Shown one piece after another: positions 31,771-44,418 of a stretch of 64,000 nt of DNA. The stretch's first letter is position 1. Every line of letters begins with the position of its first letter. Made by a program: the position numbers and the translations under genes. Origin of the DNA: Polyporus tsugae. Taxonomy: Eukaryota > Basidiomycota > Agaricomycetes > Polyporales > Polyporaceae. The stretch covers positions 558,001 to 622,000 of the forward strand of contig JAHRBS010000013.1 of the NCBI GenBank assembly GCA_024305745.1, given 5' to 3'. Under the pieces are notes generated by a model that saw only the letters and a list, made by a program, of their open reading frames with translations, ran no database searches and had not been told where the DNA came from.

Positions 31771-32077
31771 GGAAGGATACACAATCGCTACCTTCGAGGG
31801 AAGACAACCCCTCTCTTATACTCACCACCGATAACATTACCGAGAACTTGCCGAGGACAAACTCCGGAAGCAAGAATCATCTGATGCACACATGTACACT
31901 GCATCGACGACGAAACCAAATCAATGGAGCGCGACCGAGGTCGAAAGTCCATCAGATGGCTTTGTAATCCTCCTTGTTTATACTTACATCCATCCTTTCG
32001 TACACTTCTGTACCCATGTGATCCATCCCTGACATTGCGTCAAACCCTTCCTGCGCGTGTAGCCTCCTTTCAGCTAC
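31771..32077. other. GH131 upstream / sedolisin downstream spacer
   Basis: About 300 bp holding the GH131 promoter (gene on minus). A TATA-like TCTTATACTC lies near 31813-31822. No gene. Confidence 0.4.
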
Positions 32078-34703
32078 TCAAGGTAGATCAAGGAAGAGAG
32101 GGAGGAGCGCGGTGAAGTTCGGCGTGCCAACTCCGGTAACGGGGTCCCATCCCTCGGTACTAGAGGACAAGCGTGAGCGAGATCGCTTTCACTGGGGAAT
32201 TGCGGAAACTTACGAGGTAAATCCAGGAGTGCCTGAAGAGAGCGAAACAATATCAGCGATCAGCTCACTGGAGAAGGTTGCGTACGCATACCGCAGCCCT
32301 GGTTACCACCCGTAGTAATGTCGTGGAACGCAGCCCTGAACTTGTCAGTGTAGATCTGTCCCCGACTATTAGATCAGTCCAGTCGATGCTGAGGTGCTGC
32401 TCACAGCGGGGTTGATGAATCCTAGCAGCACGACGAGTCAGCCCAACGCAAACTCTGGGACACAGACATCGCCCATGCTCACCAACGGGGCCCTTTCCGG
32501 CGGCGATACGAGCGTCGTTGATGAGCGTGATCATAGAGCCGACGACAGGTGAAGAGCATGAAGTTCCGAACACCAGCACGAATTCCCCAGCAACGGCTGT
32601 AAAAACAGGGGTTCAACTCTATGGTAAAAGTTGGGCCTTTTTGCTTGCTTACCGACAACGTAATTCGCGCTAACAGCATCGCTTTCAGCAAACATAGCCT
32701 CCCAAACAAAAACAAAGAGCAGACGGACCCATTGGCAGACAGATCAGGGAACCCACGCGCGACGCCCGAGTTGTTGAACTGTTCCCCAGAGAACGGCGGT
32801 GGGTGGTTCGTCAGGAAGCTCGTCACAGCGTCGGCCTGGTAGTCTGGCATCTCGAAGAAGTTGCTGAACCCTCCCCCGCTAAAGATGACCTGTTCGCACG
32901 CGCCCTCGGGGTCGTCGACCGTCGAGCCGGGGTTGACCTGCGTTGCGCCGACGGCGGTCACGAACGGGCAGGTGACGGGGAAGTCAGGGTTGAACTGGGT
33001 CCCGCTGTCCGCCGGATTACCTGTCAGAAGAAGAGGGGGGTACGGGTAGGAGTTGTATAAGAAGGACAAGAGACAGATGAGGGACGCATGCCTACCGCTC
33101 CCGTCAAGGCAGACACCGCCGTTACCCGCAACTCCGTCGTCACCGGAACTGTAGAGCACGGTCGTGCCAAGCATGCCGAGCTTTGCATACTCGGTGCACT
33201 GGCGTTGAGCATAGGCGGCGGTGACCGAAGACTCATCCTGGCCGTAGGATGTTGAGACGACAAACGGAGGGGTCAGAATACCGCACGATTCGGGGTCTAG
33301 TTCAAGGGAGCTGTCACCACGAATGCCATACGTCATACGAATCGCTGCGCTTACGGTTAAAGCCACCACGGAGAGGGTCCGGATAGATACCATCCTAAAA
33401 CAGCATAGAAGATCAGAAGGGCTCATGAAAACGCTGACATTGAGGCGCACCTGTGTGGGATCATCGCCGCCCTCAAACGTGCAGAAAGAAGCATCCACAG
33501 CGTCGAGCCAGTTGTTGAACGAGGCACCCTCGACGAGGTCCCCCGTTTGGAGCAGCAGGATCGGCTGGGGGTTCGTGAGACCGAACCCGTATTGCAGATC
33601 GAGGTCGCTCTCTCCATTAAAGTCAAATCCGGTGTCCTGTGTCTGCGCGACGCCTCCGTCGATAGCGATCAGTATGGGCTTGGTGCCGACTTGACTTGGA
33701 GAGAAGTTTCTGTGAAGTCGTCGTCAGGCCAGTTCGAAATTCACATGCATGGGGATTCTTGTGGACCTACGCGAAGAACATGTCCAGGTCGCTCTGCAAG
33801 AACGCCTGAGGCGTGAATTCCACTGCACGAAATGTGGTCAACTGTACCTTTCCCACATCATTAGTTGACCAAACACTCACGAATGCCAAACGTGTTCTTG
33901 TCCGTCGATACAGGCGTATAGTCAATCGAGTACAGCGCCCTCAGGCAGTCGAGCGTAATGACACTGTCGCAATTTGCCAAGTTCGGCGGAACGGTGACGA
34001 CAGTCCCATCCGTCTTCGGCCCCGTCTTGATGTGCGTCGATGGCCGCTCGAACGCTCGCTTCTGCAGCTGGTCTGGAGTAGGAACTCGATGGAGGAAGTG
34101 CACCGTGGGCTTGATCAACTCGATATGCTCCCGGATGTCCTCAGGCACTGAGTACGAGTGGCAGCCTATTTCGAGCATGCTTCCTCAGTTACACATACTT
34201 CAACATATACGCATAACCAGAACGAGGAGCGTACCGATCTGTTGTGCCCCCGTATCGGGGTGCGTGTACACATGGTACTCCGTGTCAAGGAGCGCTTCCG
34301 CCTCCTCTGCCGTCGCGTCGACCTCGATCCAGCCCTTGCTCGGGCTCAGCTTCAAACGCTCTCTATTGATCCCTTCCCCGACCAACCAGTCCACGACGCG
34401 CTCGATCGTCTCCGTGCTCGGCGCGAAAGTGTCCACGACCTCCTTCACAGAGAAGTGCTTGCCGTAGTTGGGCGACGAGGGGTGCGAGACGGACATGAGC
34501 ATCTCCTCAACCTTGTGGAGGTTGCTCTGCGCCAGGCCAAAGCGCATCGGCAGGACCGCGTTCGCCTCGAGGCGCCGTGTGAGCACCCAGTCGCGCGGCT
34601 CCTGTGCGCGCCGTTCGTGAACAGCGAGATTCGAGCGGCGGGAGGGCGCGGCGATCGCGAGGGATGTGAGGGCAAGAGCCCAGGTCAGAGAGGACAGACG
34701 CAT
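32078..34703 (-). CDS. Sedolisin-type serine-carboxyl peptidase (S53), secreted
   Basis: Thirteen exons on minus: 34235-34703, 33881-34165, 33771-33822, 33451-33709, 33355-33394, 33096-33296, 32729-33020, 32653-32669, 32483-32596, 32405-32421, 32292-32355, 32214-32232, 32078-32159; 636 residues, the usual size of a prepro-enzyme. Signal peptide MRLSSLTWALALTSLAIAA, then the pro-domain (HPSSPNYGKHFSVKEVVDTF, GWIEVDATAEEAEALLDTEY). Catalytic domain: NGESDLDLQYGFG with the Glu/Asp pair, SSGDDGVAGNGG with the oxyanion Asp, GTSCSSP with the nucleophile Ser, and a C-terminal Ca-site region GWDPVTGVGTPNF. Acts outside the cell at acid pH, releasing tripeptides or cutting internally. Two 17-nt exons and one of 19 nt are needed. 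Confidence 0.93.
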
Positions 34704-36040
34704 GGCGCACGGTGTCCCGGGTGAGGTGGGCTCGGAAGGAGGGCTGCGTGCTCCAGCGATGGAGTTGCGTCTCACTCCTTCGACGGAACCCGTTGCCATG
34801 TATATAAGCGGGCGACGAGGACATCTTTAGAGTCGGTACCATGCGGCGCGACGCGCTTCTCTATTGTGTCTGCGAATTTCCTGGGGATGCGACACGACTA
34901 TAAGCAAGTATTTCCGCAAGCATCACATAAGGACCCTATCCTTCGGGTCGGACTAATGCCCCGTAGGTCGGATATCGGGGCCACATGACAAGTCGTTCGC
35001 ACACGACCGCGTCGAAACCGACAGGGCGCCGCCGCGTTCAGGCCATCGTATGGTACGTTTCCCCAACTCTTCAGGGACGGGAACAGGACTGTGTGAACCG
35101 GAAGTAGTCGCCCTGAGAAAGCGATAGAGTTACAACTTTAGTCGGCTCGTGCTACAGCACGGTCAGCAAGATAGATAACAGACGATAAGAATTCAAGTAA
35201 GTCACAGACGTACCCACGGCATGAGCGAAGAACGGCCCATGAACAATAATTATGGTCATTCCCTCTGACAGGCTTCCGTGACGCGGCCTTGAGGGAAAAT
35301 CATAGAGTGTTTTGCGCGTAGTCCACAAGCATACCTGGGGAGATACGGGTTGTGAGGTTGGCCCAACGAAACCATACCGAAGAGGGTGCACCTGTGGACC
35401 CCTCTAGGGGAGATAGCCGTCTGGTGGCGACAGTCGCCATAGTTCTATTGAATAATATGGTAGTTAGTCCCTGTCAATGGGTTCTTCCTTTAGATGTACT
35501 TTATTTACATCGAGAGAACAACCTACATGCGACGCACATGGTCTCCCTGAGATGCCTGGAAGGAGCGTGAAGTCGCTCTCGCGCCAGTTCACACCACCTT
35601 AGATGCGTCGTGCCCAGAACATCCGCGAAGGCCACTGCATTCGTGCGCCTTGATGTCGATTGGGACCGACTCGAAGTGTGAGGTCGGCCGGCTCTAGATT
35701 GTGCCGTGGGTGCGATCGACGAATAGCTCGAGGTTGTGGGAAAAGATAGCGATCGCAATCCCGACATCTCCCTATACTTCTGCACGGGCTACCCCATCCC
35801 CGTGCCGATGCGGTCAGGTTGACCATGGGTGTATGTACCAGTGTCTCTCCCCTGAGCTGAACTGCAGCGGCATCCTGTCAGTGATCTGCACATGAGATAC
35901 GAGGCGACGGAGGCATACCAGCATATTGGGTGGGCCACTGGCTAGAAATTGTAGCAGGATATTCACAACGACAGATCCACAGCGAACGAAAGCAGACTAG
36001 AAATTACACTACAATACACGACAGATCTAAACAAATACCT
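34704..36040. other. Region without a supported gene; contains a repeat-like stretch
   Basis: 1.3 kb upstream of the sedolisin and downstream of ssr4. A TATA-like element ATATAA near 34802 would suit the sedolisin. About 35600-35830 (minus) weakly resembles the large intron of ssr4 (36600-36850): both read EL-x-V-D then a TH, then TSH at similar spacing, with stops. No gene called. Confidence 0.4.
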
Positions 36041-37780
36041 CTATGGGGAGGAGTCCGTGATGGCGAGCCCATCCATAGGGACGTCCCGGAGTTCGCTGGC
36101 AGCAGCGGCCGCTGCCTCTTTTCGTGCCGCAGACTTCTTCTTAAGTTCCTCCACTTCTGCTGTCAGCGTTGCCTAATATGCGAATGACCATATGTTAGCT
36201 CAACGGCGGGAGAGTCCAACCCCAACGTACCACTTTGTCCTCCAGGTCTGGCAGCTTGAATACCGAGAACGGCTCAGGCGGTGGAGGCGCCTTCTTGTCG
36301 CCTAGATTCAATATCAAGTTGTAATAACCTGCGGATGGCGAGGGTAGTTATATGCGTACCAAAGGCGGCATACATGAACACCTCGTTCATGAATTCATGG
36401 TTTCGACGGTAACGGGTCAAGGCAAGAGTTCTCGCTGATATGCTCTCTGACTCGTCTAGGCGCATAAGAAGGTGAGACAGTGAATAGTAAAGTGTACGCA
36501 GGGAAGGGCGTACCAGCCGAATCGTCATCATCCATGACACGGCCACCTTGACGCTAAAAAGGATGTCAGTGAAGAGTTTCGTGGATACGTAGAGACCAGG
36601 GAAGGACGCCGGTCAGGGTTGCCGGTCTCGGGTATGGGTGCGGCTCTTGCGTCTCGATGCCAGGTGAGCCATCACCCAATGTGAAGTCAGGCTGCTCTGG
36701 GTCATGACATGGGTATGGTCGATGATGCTGACTACTAGCTCTGTTGCCCCATACTGTAGAACGAATGCACGACCGATCTTCTACCTCCAGTGCAAATTGT
36801 TGCATGACCATACTTGCACAGTCATGCATATACCAGGTACAAGTACAGCCAAAATGGTCGCGGGTATCCCACCGTCCCTTGGCAGCAGAAAACGACGTAC
36901 CTGAGCCATGCTCATGCTCCTCTCACGTTGCGCTCTCCTCTCCAACGCCTCCATCTGGCTGTTTTGGTGCGCGAGCATACCTTGCGGGTTCCGAGCCATG
37001 CCCATGGGTGGCATGCCAGGATAGTTCATGCTAGGACGGTCACCCGCAGGAGCCATGGGCATAGGACCTGGGCCACCTGCGCCCGGGAAGACCTTCTGCC
37101 CTTGCCGTTCGCCCATGACATAGATGGCAGGCTCGTTCACTGGACGGAGCGGGTAGTTGCGCGCGGGTTGATTGAGGGTGGGGATGATGGCTGGGGCGGA
37201 AGGAGTTCGGGAACTGGAAAAAAAAAACGAGCGGAGGAATGGAAACGTACCGTTGTGCTGGCCGCTGGAGTAGTGGACGAGGACGAGCTGGGGATGGCCG
37301 CCCTTCTGCATCCTGAACCGTCTCCTGATACGGTGCGCTGATTGGTCGACGCCGGGGATGAACCCAAACTTGACTTCGGTGACTTCGAGTTCCTAGGACG
37401 CACACCGGAGCTCAAACATGGCGATTTCTCTGGACACCGTCATAGAAACTCACCCGGGTTGTTCCGACAGGGATGTTGTACCTCTGCTCTCTGTCCTGGT
37501 AGATGAGACCGTCAATCGGAAAGGGGAGTTGGGGGGTCTGGAAGATGAGGAACGTCGTCCCCTCTGCGACCGTCAGTGGGCAGCTACCTGGAATACGCGC
37601 GAGGTTCCACGTACCAAGCGGCTTGTCGATGTATCCCCACGCAAACGGCGTGTGCTGGGAAAGCTGTATCGCGCGTTGAAGCATGTGTACCGCGGCTTCC
37701 TGGGTGATCTGCGGATGTGGCCCCAAGGGTTCCGGATATTTGAGGCATAGCCCCTCTGCCTGTGCCTGCTGCAAAGACAT
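36041..37780 (-). CDS. ssr4: SWI/SNF and RSC chromatin-remodelling subunit Ssr4
   Basis: Seven exons on minus (37454-37780, 37251-37392, 36901-37190, 36514-36553, 36360-36455, 36231-36301, 36041-36172), 365 residues. The N-terminal domain has MSLQQAQAEGLCLKYPEPLG, FAWGYIDKPLGTWN, FPIDGLIYQDREQRYNIP, TEVKFGFIPGVDQSAHRIRR and KGGHPQLVLVHYSSG, typical of the fungal Ssr4 N-terminal domain. It is followed by a Pro/Met/Gly-rich middle (GMPPMGMARNPQGM) and a helical C-terminus (LTAEVEELKKKSAARKEAAA). Nuclear subunit of ATP-dependent remodelling complexes. Intron 3 (36554-36900, 347 nt) is about six times longer than the others and holds repeat-like sequence. Divergent from the HIT gene with 279 bp between ATGs. 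Confidence 0.88.
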
Positions 37781-38059
37781 TGTCCCCGTAGACCGTTCAC
37801 CCGAGTCCGGTATGCAGATGAAAGGCCGCTGAAAGAAAACAAGAGAGATTCGGAGGATGCAGTGGTGGTAGAATGGTCGTCGGACAAGCTCGACATTGCG
37901 CGCCACAGCTGGGAGGTCTTCCACGTGGCGCAGGCGCCCGACCATCTTCCGGCAACAGCGGACCGCGGGTCTGCGTCATTTCACCGCCCGCTGCGTTGTA
38001 AGTTCAAGGCTGTCGTCTCCCATTTCACGTCGGCACGATCATAAGCTACCACAAGGAAT
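37781..38059. promoter_or_regulatory. Divergent promoter ssr4 / HIT hydrolase
   Basis: 279 bp between two ATGs facing away from each other; must contain both core promoters and 5' UTRs. No clear TATA box seen, which suits housekeeping genes. Confidence 0.6.
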
Positions 38060-38726
38060 ATGGCTGCTAAGTAAGAGAATCACTTCTAATGCCATTATGA
38101 TGCTCAATAGCAGTCATGCTCAGGACCTTGGCGAGCTGCATCTTCTGCAAGATTATCAAGGGTGAGCATTCGGTCACGTCGCGACAACTTGATGAAAACA
38201 CATCTTGAACTCATGCTATGGTACTATAGGAGAGATACCCAGCTTCAAGCTAGTCGAGACGGAGAAGGTGTTCTCTTTTCTCGATATTGGGCCGCTTTCT
38301 AAGGGCCATGCTCTGATCATTCCCAAATGTACGTTCCTCCCCAGTCACGGCCCCCAACCACCAGACTCACACGCATCCGGACCCACAGACCATGCCGAGA
38401 AGCTCCATGAGCTTCCGGATGACTACCTTCCGGATGTGCTTCCTGCTGCAAAGAAAATCGCGCTCGCACTTGGAGCCGAGAACTACAACCTCCTCCAGGT
38501 TTGCATCCCACAGAACGGAATTCATCCTTATGCTTATGCTCATCTACGGTTGCTTCTCCAGAATAACGGTCGCATCGCCCACCAGGAAGTCGATCACGTC
38601 CACTTCCACATCATCCCCAAGCCTGTTGCTGGTGATGCCGAGGGCCTCGTCATCGGTTGGCCCACCCAGAAGCCCTCCATGGACGACCTCAAGGCTCTTC
38701 ATGATGAGCTCGTAAAGAAACTGTAA
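38060..38726 (+). CDS. hnt1: HIT family hydrolase (HINT/Hnt1-type adenosine phosphoramidase)
   Basis: Five exons (38060-38070, 38124-38161, 38230-38328, 38389-38498, 38562-38726), 140 residues, a normal HINT length. Protein begins MAAKTLASCIFCKIIKGEIP, continues FKLVETEKVFSFLDIGPLSK and GHALIIPKYHAEKLHELPDD, and carries the histidine triad DHVHFHIIPKP. It splits AMP-lysine-type phosphoramidates; cytosolic and nuclear. The 11-nt first exon (ATGGCTGCTAA) is required: the downstream frame starts at GACC after the acceptor CTCAG, giving MAAKT. Confidence 0.93.
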
Positions 38727-39409
38727 ATAGAGGATCGCGGAAATACCAATTAAAACTGATGTTGCACGGCATACTGACGAGTTGCAGTGCCCTTCCAGGG
38801 GCATCCTTGCGACGGCCCCGATTAGCTACATCTATCCCTCATTGCAACATGCGGTCTCCATTCCCGCAGGAACCAGAATAGCCCGAGCACCCTTATCCTC
38901 TCATGAGGCGTTCTTCGATCGTGAGTACGGAATTCACATTTAAATGAGGATGTCCTGAAACAAGCCGCGATGTTTTCTGTCTCTTGTGCGACACAGAGAG
39001 AGGGGCATACGAGGGCCTACAGCATAATCGCGACGTGTCATAGTATGCATTGTTCGAAGTGTGGAGGCAGGGGGCGAAAGGCGGCTGAACACCACAGTAA
39101 TTGTGGCCACCGACATCCTGAGTTCACATTTTCAGACCCGACAATAAGGACTCCCTACGATTGTCATGGTGTCCCGCTACTGGCCGCTATTCCGGCTTGC
39201 CCTGAGGCCAATGCGAGTGGCACAGTGCCGCAAACGGTCAAAAGAACACCACGCCGCAGGCTTCCGCCCACCCGCCTTCCTTCATCCCGCATCCACCACT
39301 GCCGTTTGACCGTCTATCTCCTTAGGCATTTCCTTCTTCCATTGCTCCCGAACGCCTGAAGAGGAGAACTCACCAAGATAACCACCACCTTCGATCGTCT
39401 CTAGCCACG
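38727..39409. other. Spacer
   Basis: 3' flank of the HIT gene and promoter of the next gene. A 130-codon frame at 38970-39359 is not protein-like. Nothing else seen. Confidence 0.4.
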
Positions 39410-40032
39410 ATGCTCCAGGAACGCGAGAGTGGTGAACGAGTCGAAGCCACCATGCTGGTGGCATTGGCATTCGATGTGTCGGTCATCCCCCTAGAATTGC
39501 GGCGCTCCCTGAAGAGGATGGCGGACGAATTTATGAAAGGCGAGTCGGGCTCGATGGATGATCACAACAGTGGTGCGTCGACTCGAGCATGCCGTCTATC
39601 CGTGCACCAGTACTCGAGTCGCCATACCGTATACGTAACTGACTGCCGAATGTAGTAGCTGTGGCGCGCTCTCGCAACGCAGAAGATATCACGGTCTTCT
39701 CAGATCGCCCCTCGAAAGGACGCCACGTAAGCCGCCCTTCGAAGGACATCCACAACATACAGGGCACCGACCCAAGTGGCGGCCCTGGCGCCCTCGGCCG
39801 CCCCGCGCCTCGGTTGCCGAGCGGCCATGCCGCGGATTTGAAGCCTCCACGCCGCGAGGGAGATACCTTGGCATCAAGACTAGACCGTAACGAAGATTAC
39901 AAAAGCACAGCGCAGGCGGAGAGGGAGGAGCTTGCGAAGGTGCTGGTTGGGATGGGCTTGGACGGCAAGTTGCCGTTGTCGAGGCACGAGATGCCCAGTT
40001 TCAAGAAGAAAAGCAAGACGAAGGCAACGTGA
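39410..40032 (+). CDS. Small basic protein, unrecognised
   Basis: Two exons (39410-39572, 39656-40032) give 179 residues. The N-terminal part MLVALAFDVSVIPLELRRSL then KRMADEF looks like a folded helical segment. The middle is polar and Pro/Gly-rich. The C-terminus has ASRLDRNEDYKSTAQAEREE then LAKVLVGMGLDGKLP and ends in a lysine cluster SFKKKSKTKAT. The donor GTGCGT and phase 1 fit. No family recognised; the lysine-rich tail and lack of membrane segments suggest a nuclear or nucleic-acid-associated protein, which is a guess. Confidence 0.6.
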
Positions 40033-40598
40033 TGAGAAAGTGTCTGTAACAATAAACGTCGCTGAGGAAGCATAATCTCAGGAGGAGACGGGTTGGGGGA
40101 GGTCCACAACGAGTAGTGTGATGGGGTTGGACTCGGAACTTCAGTTGGGTGGTTACTGGTGATTCGCGTGAAGTGGGGCGTCTGTTCTCGGTTACATAAG
40201 GATGGCAGGATCGCGAATTAGATGCCGTTACTAGTGTAATACGTACTTTACTTCCTTGTGGTATTGTTGTCATCGTCCTCGCGACGAGAAAGAATTTGAA
40301 TGTCTGGAAAACATGTGTGGCAAACCCTAGAATAGGGCTAGGAGCCGAACGACAACAACGTGTACACAAACGTCCCGCAAACCAGTGCTCCCGGGCGCCT
40401 TTCCGTCCTCGTCTTTCTTCCGGCAACATTCACCTCTCCAACCGTTCTCGTCGGCGAGCTCTTGAGAGTCATCCCTGGATCTTTACGGTGGCACTATAAG
40501 TAGCTGGCAGTTGTCTATACACTCGTGTTCATCATCATCCTTTCCTGCTTGAGTGCGCCACGGTCTGAGTTGACTGCCACCCGCTGCCGCAGCAAAAA
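40033..40598. other. Spacer
   Basis: Promoter side of the ankyrin-MYND gene; CACTATAAG near 40491 may be its core promoter. No gene. Confidence 0.4.
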
Positions 40599-42080
40599 AT
40601 GCCAGATCTAACTGTGTCAACCCAAGTCCGGCAAGGAACTGGGGGCTTGAAGCTGACTGAGCCTATGCGCATGCTCCTGAACATACCTGGATGGCTCCAA
40701 GTCGACTATGGTGGGCAAACCCTACGCACGTTGTACCAGAGAGGTGCGTCTGGTTACGCTGCTGGCAAAGCCTTGGACGCTGAGCGCCGCCGTCCCGCAT
40801 GCAGGTTCTAAGCCATTCGACCCGAGGTTACTCAACGACTTCGCCCAGCGATGTGTTTACGGCGACATAAACGGCATCAAGCGGGTACTTCGTCTCCCCA
40901 TCCTCCCGAGTTCCTCGCACGCACGCTAACCGCGTGTCGCCGCACAGATGATCGAGAACGGGACGGCCCCGGACCTCGCCGGCGTCGAAACCCCGTATCG
41001 CTGGAGCTACGCCACGCTCGTCGTGGTCGGCGTGCAGCGCATAATCGTCACGCCACACAGGATGAAGATCGATCACAAGGCCGCGCTCCGCTATCTCCTC
41101 GAGAACGGCGCTCCCCCGGACGTCCCGGACATCGTCGGCTACTCCGCGCTGGAACACGCATGCATGGGCTACCCCCGCCCCGAATTGGCCCGGATCCTCC
41201 TCGAGCACGGCGCGGACCCGGACCACCAGGACAAGTTCGGGAGCGTGGCGCTCATCAGCGCATGTCAGAACAACTGCATCGAAGCCGTAGAGGTCCTCAT
41301 GGAGTACGGCGCGAGCATGGACGTCGAGGACGCGGACCAGGTCACCCCTGAAGAGTTCTACGTCAAGTGTGGACCGACAGTCACGGCCGTGATACAGAAG
41401 TGGAAGCGGAAACGTACGGGGGAGAGCACCGCGATGGACGAGAGGCGGTGTGCCGCGTGCGGGTCGGAAGCGGCGACGCTCAAGTTCTGCGTCGCGTGCC
41501 ACGCGATACGGTACTGTTCCAAGGAGTGTCAACGTATGTCGCCGTCGCCACCGCGCGTCATCTCGCCTTTGCTCCGTTGGCTGACCGGTCCCGCTCCTTG
41601 ACAGGCTCACATTGGCACGTCCATAAAACACGGTGCATACCGTTCAGCCCAGAATCCACCATCACGTTGACGCCGTTCTACGAAGACATCGGCCCCGTGA
41701 CGGACATGGCGGACATGGTGCGACAAGCATACGGCTTCCGCGTCGAGAAGCAGCCCGCACGGAACGCGCGATCGGTGAAGATCCCGCACATCCGGCCGGG
41801 CGAGACGAAGAAGGTCATCATCAAGGTCCAGGTGCCGTTCGACCTCGACGTCGGCGGCCCGACGAGGGACGAGGGAGGTGACATGATGGTGTACGACAAG
41901 AAGCGGAGCTTCGTGTGTCGGCTGAGGAGACAGGACGGCGAGGATGCGTATTTGCGGCTGTCACGGACTGTTCGGGCGCATGGAGTCGCCGGTGCGAAGG
42001 CGTACTTCTCCGCGGAGCTCAAGTCGAAGGACGAGCTCGTGGTCAAGTATAAGGAGGTCCTGGGAGAGCAGCCGTTCTGA
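40599..42080 (+). CDS. Ankyrin-repeat and MYND zinc-finger protein
   Basis: Four exons (40599-40743, 40805-40884, 40948-41533, 41605-42080), 428 residues. Ankyrin repeats lie at about residues 70-240: DHKAALRYLLENGAPPDVPD, GYSALEHACMGYPRPELARI then LLEHGADPDHQD, and EAVEVLMEYGASMDVED. A MYND finger follows at about 250-295 with the full Cys/His set: CAACGSEAATLKFCVACH, AIRYCSKECQ, HWHVHKTRC. The C-terminal part (PFYEDIGPVTDMADMVRQ; FVCRLRRQDGEDAYLRL) is a domain seen in agaricomycete MYND proteins. Protein-protein interaction adaptor, target unknown. The first exon is less certain than the rest; a start at 40948 would also be in frame. Confidence 0.85.
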
Positions 42081-42657
42081 TTCTTATTTCCGTCTCGCTG
42101 GTCCGAGTCGCCTGTGGCGATGTGTATTACTTCTGAGCCCACGCAGGCGGTCTCTGACTCTCCGTTTGATGATGCGTCGATGGTTTCGCCTTCTCCTGTG
42201 CATGTAGCTTCTACCACCAGCTGTATTTGTACGGTCTTCCGAGACGCAGTTCCTCCAGACTTACGTCAAATATTTTCCGTGTCATGCCCTGTATATCGAC
42301 GTGCGGTATTCGTAGTAGTACACCTAGAGCAGTCGTTTCGTGTTATGCCACCAGAAACTGGACTCTATGACAATCCTCTAGCTCCCCGGCCGCGGAGTTC
42401 AAGACATAATCTCCAGGCTGGTCGGAGAATATTGTGAACGCCGCACGCAAATCATTATATCTCAGATCGTGGGACAACGCTTACTTACGCTTATCGCAGT
42501 TCGCTGAGTTAGCCGAAATGCCCTCGGCGTCCATGACCATCATGTGCAAAAACTATGTTGACCTGGTGACATTCTGCGCCTCCGTCCAGGCGCCTCCTTG
42601 CTACGTCGTTTATCTAAAGCACTAACTTCATCTCTACACAGGGGCACTTCTACCAGG
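42081..42657. other. Spacer before the P450 gene
   Basis: About 580 bp with no supported gene. An open frame at 42434-42625 and one starting at 42598 that runs into the P450 are upstream extensions without family support. Confidence 0.4.
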
Positions 42658-44418
42658 ATGGAGACAGTCCTCGTCACCTTGGAGGTCCTCTCCCTGCTTA
42701 TCGTCTCTCTTGCATTATATCGCCTGTGGTTTGCGCCGCTCGCGCGACTGCCTGGCCCGTCGATATGCGCTATCACCCGCCTGCCGCTGATGTACCATGA
42801 GTTCAGCGGGACCCGACGCTCCTTCATCCACGGCCTGCACGTGAAGTACGGACCCATCGTGCGCGTCGCCCCGGACGAGGTCTCGTTCGCTACCCGTGAT
42901 GCGGTCAAGGAGATATACACCTCGGGAGGAAGCGGATACGACAAGTCGTCGTTCTACCTTCTGTTCAGGAATTTTGACACAGGGTGCGTGTTGTACCGTG
43001 CCGGAGACTCGGATACCTCCTCACACCGATTACCTAGGAACATGTTCTCGACTCTGGAGAAAGCTGAGGTACAGTGCAAACGCGGAGAGCATGCACAGAA
43101 CGGTTGGTAATGAATACTTACCATCGGACAGCACGCAGGTATCAAGAAGCAATTTGCAGAGCGATATAGTAAGCTTTACGTCACGAAGCCTGAGGTTGCC
43201 TTCGTGATTCAAGAGAGCGCCGACGCGTTTGTGGCGAGGGCCGCCGAGCGGCTCGGGTTGAGCGTCGATATCTACGTATGACACCCTTTCCTGGCCTGCT
43301 GTCCTCCTTTTAGTTCCCAACTGATCTGACTGTGCAGGACCTCCTTCACTGCTTCTCCGTAGACAGCATCACAGGCCACCTTTTCTATCCGAATGGACTG
43401 CACTCCCAGACCGATCCCAATGACCACAAGCTCATGGAAGAGCTTTCCTACGCCAACGGTCTACAAAGTACGCCTCGTCCATCCTCGGCCCCATCTCGCA
43501 ATTATGTCCCCGCTCACAAAACGCCGCAGGAGCCTACTTCCGCCACTACTTCCCCGCCCTCTGGCGAGCCTACAGCAAGCTCACCGGCGCCACCAAAAGC
43601 CCAAGCGGGGGCCTCGTCGACGCCTACGTCCTCACCACCACCCGCACGGCCCCCGTCCACCAGCACACCGTCCTCGACAAGCTCCGCGCCGCCGACGCGC
43701 GCGACCCACACCGCCCCGCCCTCCTCAGCGCGTCCGAATGCATGGACCACCTCGTGGCCGGGATCGACACGACCGGCGACGGCCTCTGCTTCCTCATGCA
43801 CCACCTCTCCCTCCCCTCGCCCCCCTCCCAGCGCGTGCAAGCAAAGCTCCGCGCGGAGCTGCAGGAGCGCGCGGGCGCGCCGCTCGACGACCTGCCGTAC
43901 CTCGACGCGGTCGTCAAGGAGGGCCTGCGCGTGTTCGAGCCGATCCCGATGAGCCTCCCGCGCCTCGTGCCCGCCGGGGGGCGCGTCGTCGACGGGGTCC
44001 GCCTGCCGGGGCGCACGATCGTGAGCTGCCAGCCGTACACGGTGCACCGGTTCGACAAGGGGGTCTGGCCTAACCCGGACGAGTTCCTGCCGGAGCGGTG
44101 GCTCGCCCCGGAGGGCGCGGCGGAGCGGAACCAGCTGTTCTTCGCGTTCGCGGCGGGGGGCAGGGGGTGCATAGGCAAGCAGTGAGTCGTTTTCGCCCAG
44201 CTGTATGTCTGTGAATGGTCGGCGCTGATGCGCGCGCGGGTCGTAGTCTGGCGACGTTGGAGATGAAGTTGCTTTTGAGGGATGTGTACTCGACGTACCG
44301 CACACGCGTCGCACCAGCTATGACGGCGTCGATGGAGCAAGACGACCAGACGATTTCGACCAGGCCGAAGGACCAGAAGTGTTTGATCACCTTCGAGAAG
44401 CTTCAAGATAACGTGTAG
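42658..44418 (+). CDS. Cytochrome P450 monooxygenase
   Basis: Six exons (42658-42983, 43038-43068, 43132-43275, 43338-43467, 43530-44181, 44247-44418), 484 residues. N-terminal membrane anchor METVLVTLEVLSLLIVSLAL followed by the Pro-rich hinge LARLPGPS. I-helix AGIDTTGDG, K-helix KEGLRVF (ExxR), PERW motif FLPERWL, and heme loop FAAGGRGCIGK with the axial Cys; the tail HLATLEMKLLLRDVY is typical. ER-bound oxidase needing a reductase; substrate unknown. The block resembles the E-class P450 clans expanded in wood-decay fungi. The exon at 43038-43068 is only 31 nt; reading through the first intron would also stay open but would break the family alignment. Confidence 0.9.

Noticed and set aside
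43514..44406. Long minus-strand ORFs opposite the P450 gene
   Set aside because: GC-rich antisense shadows of P450 exon 5.
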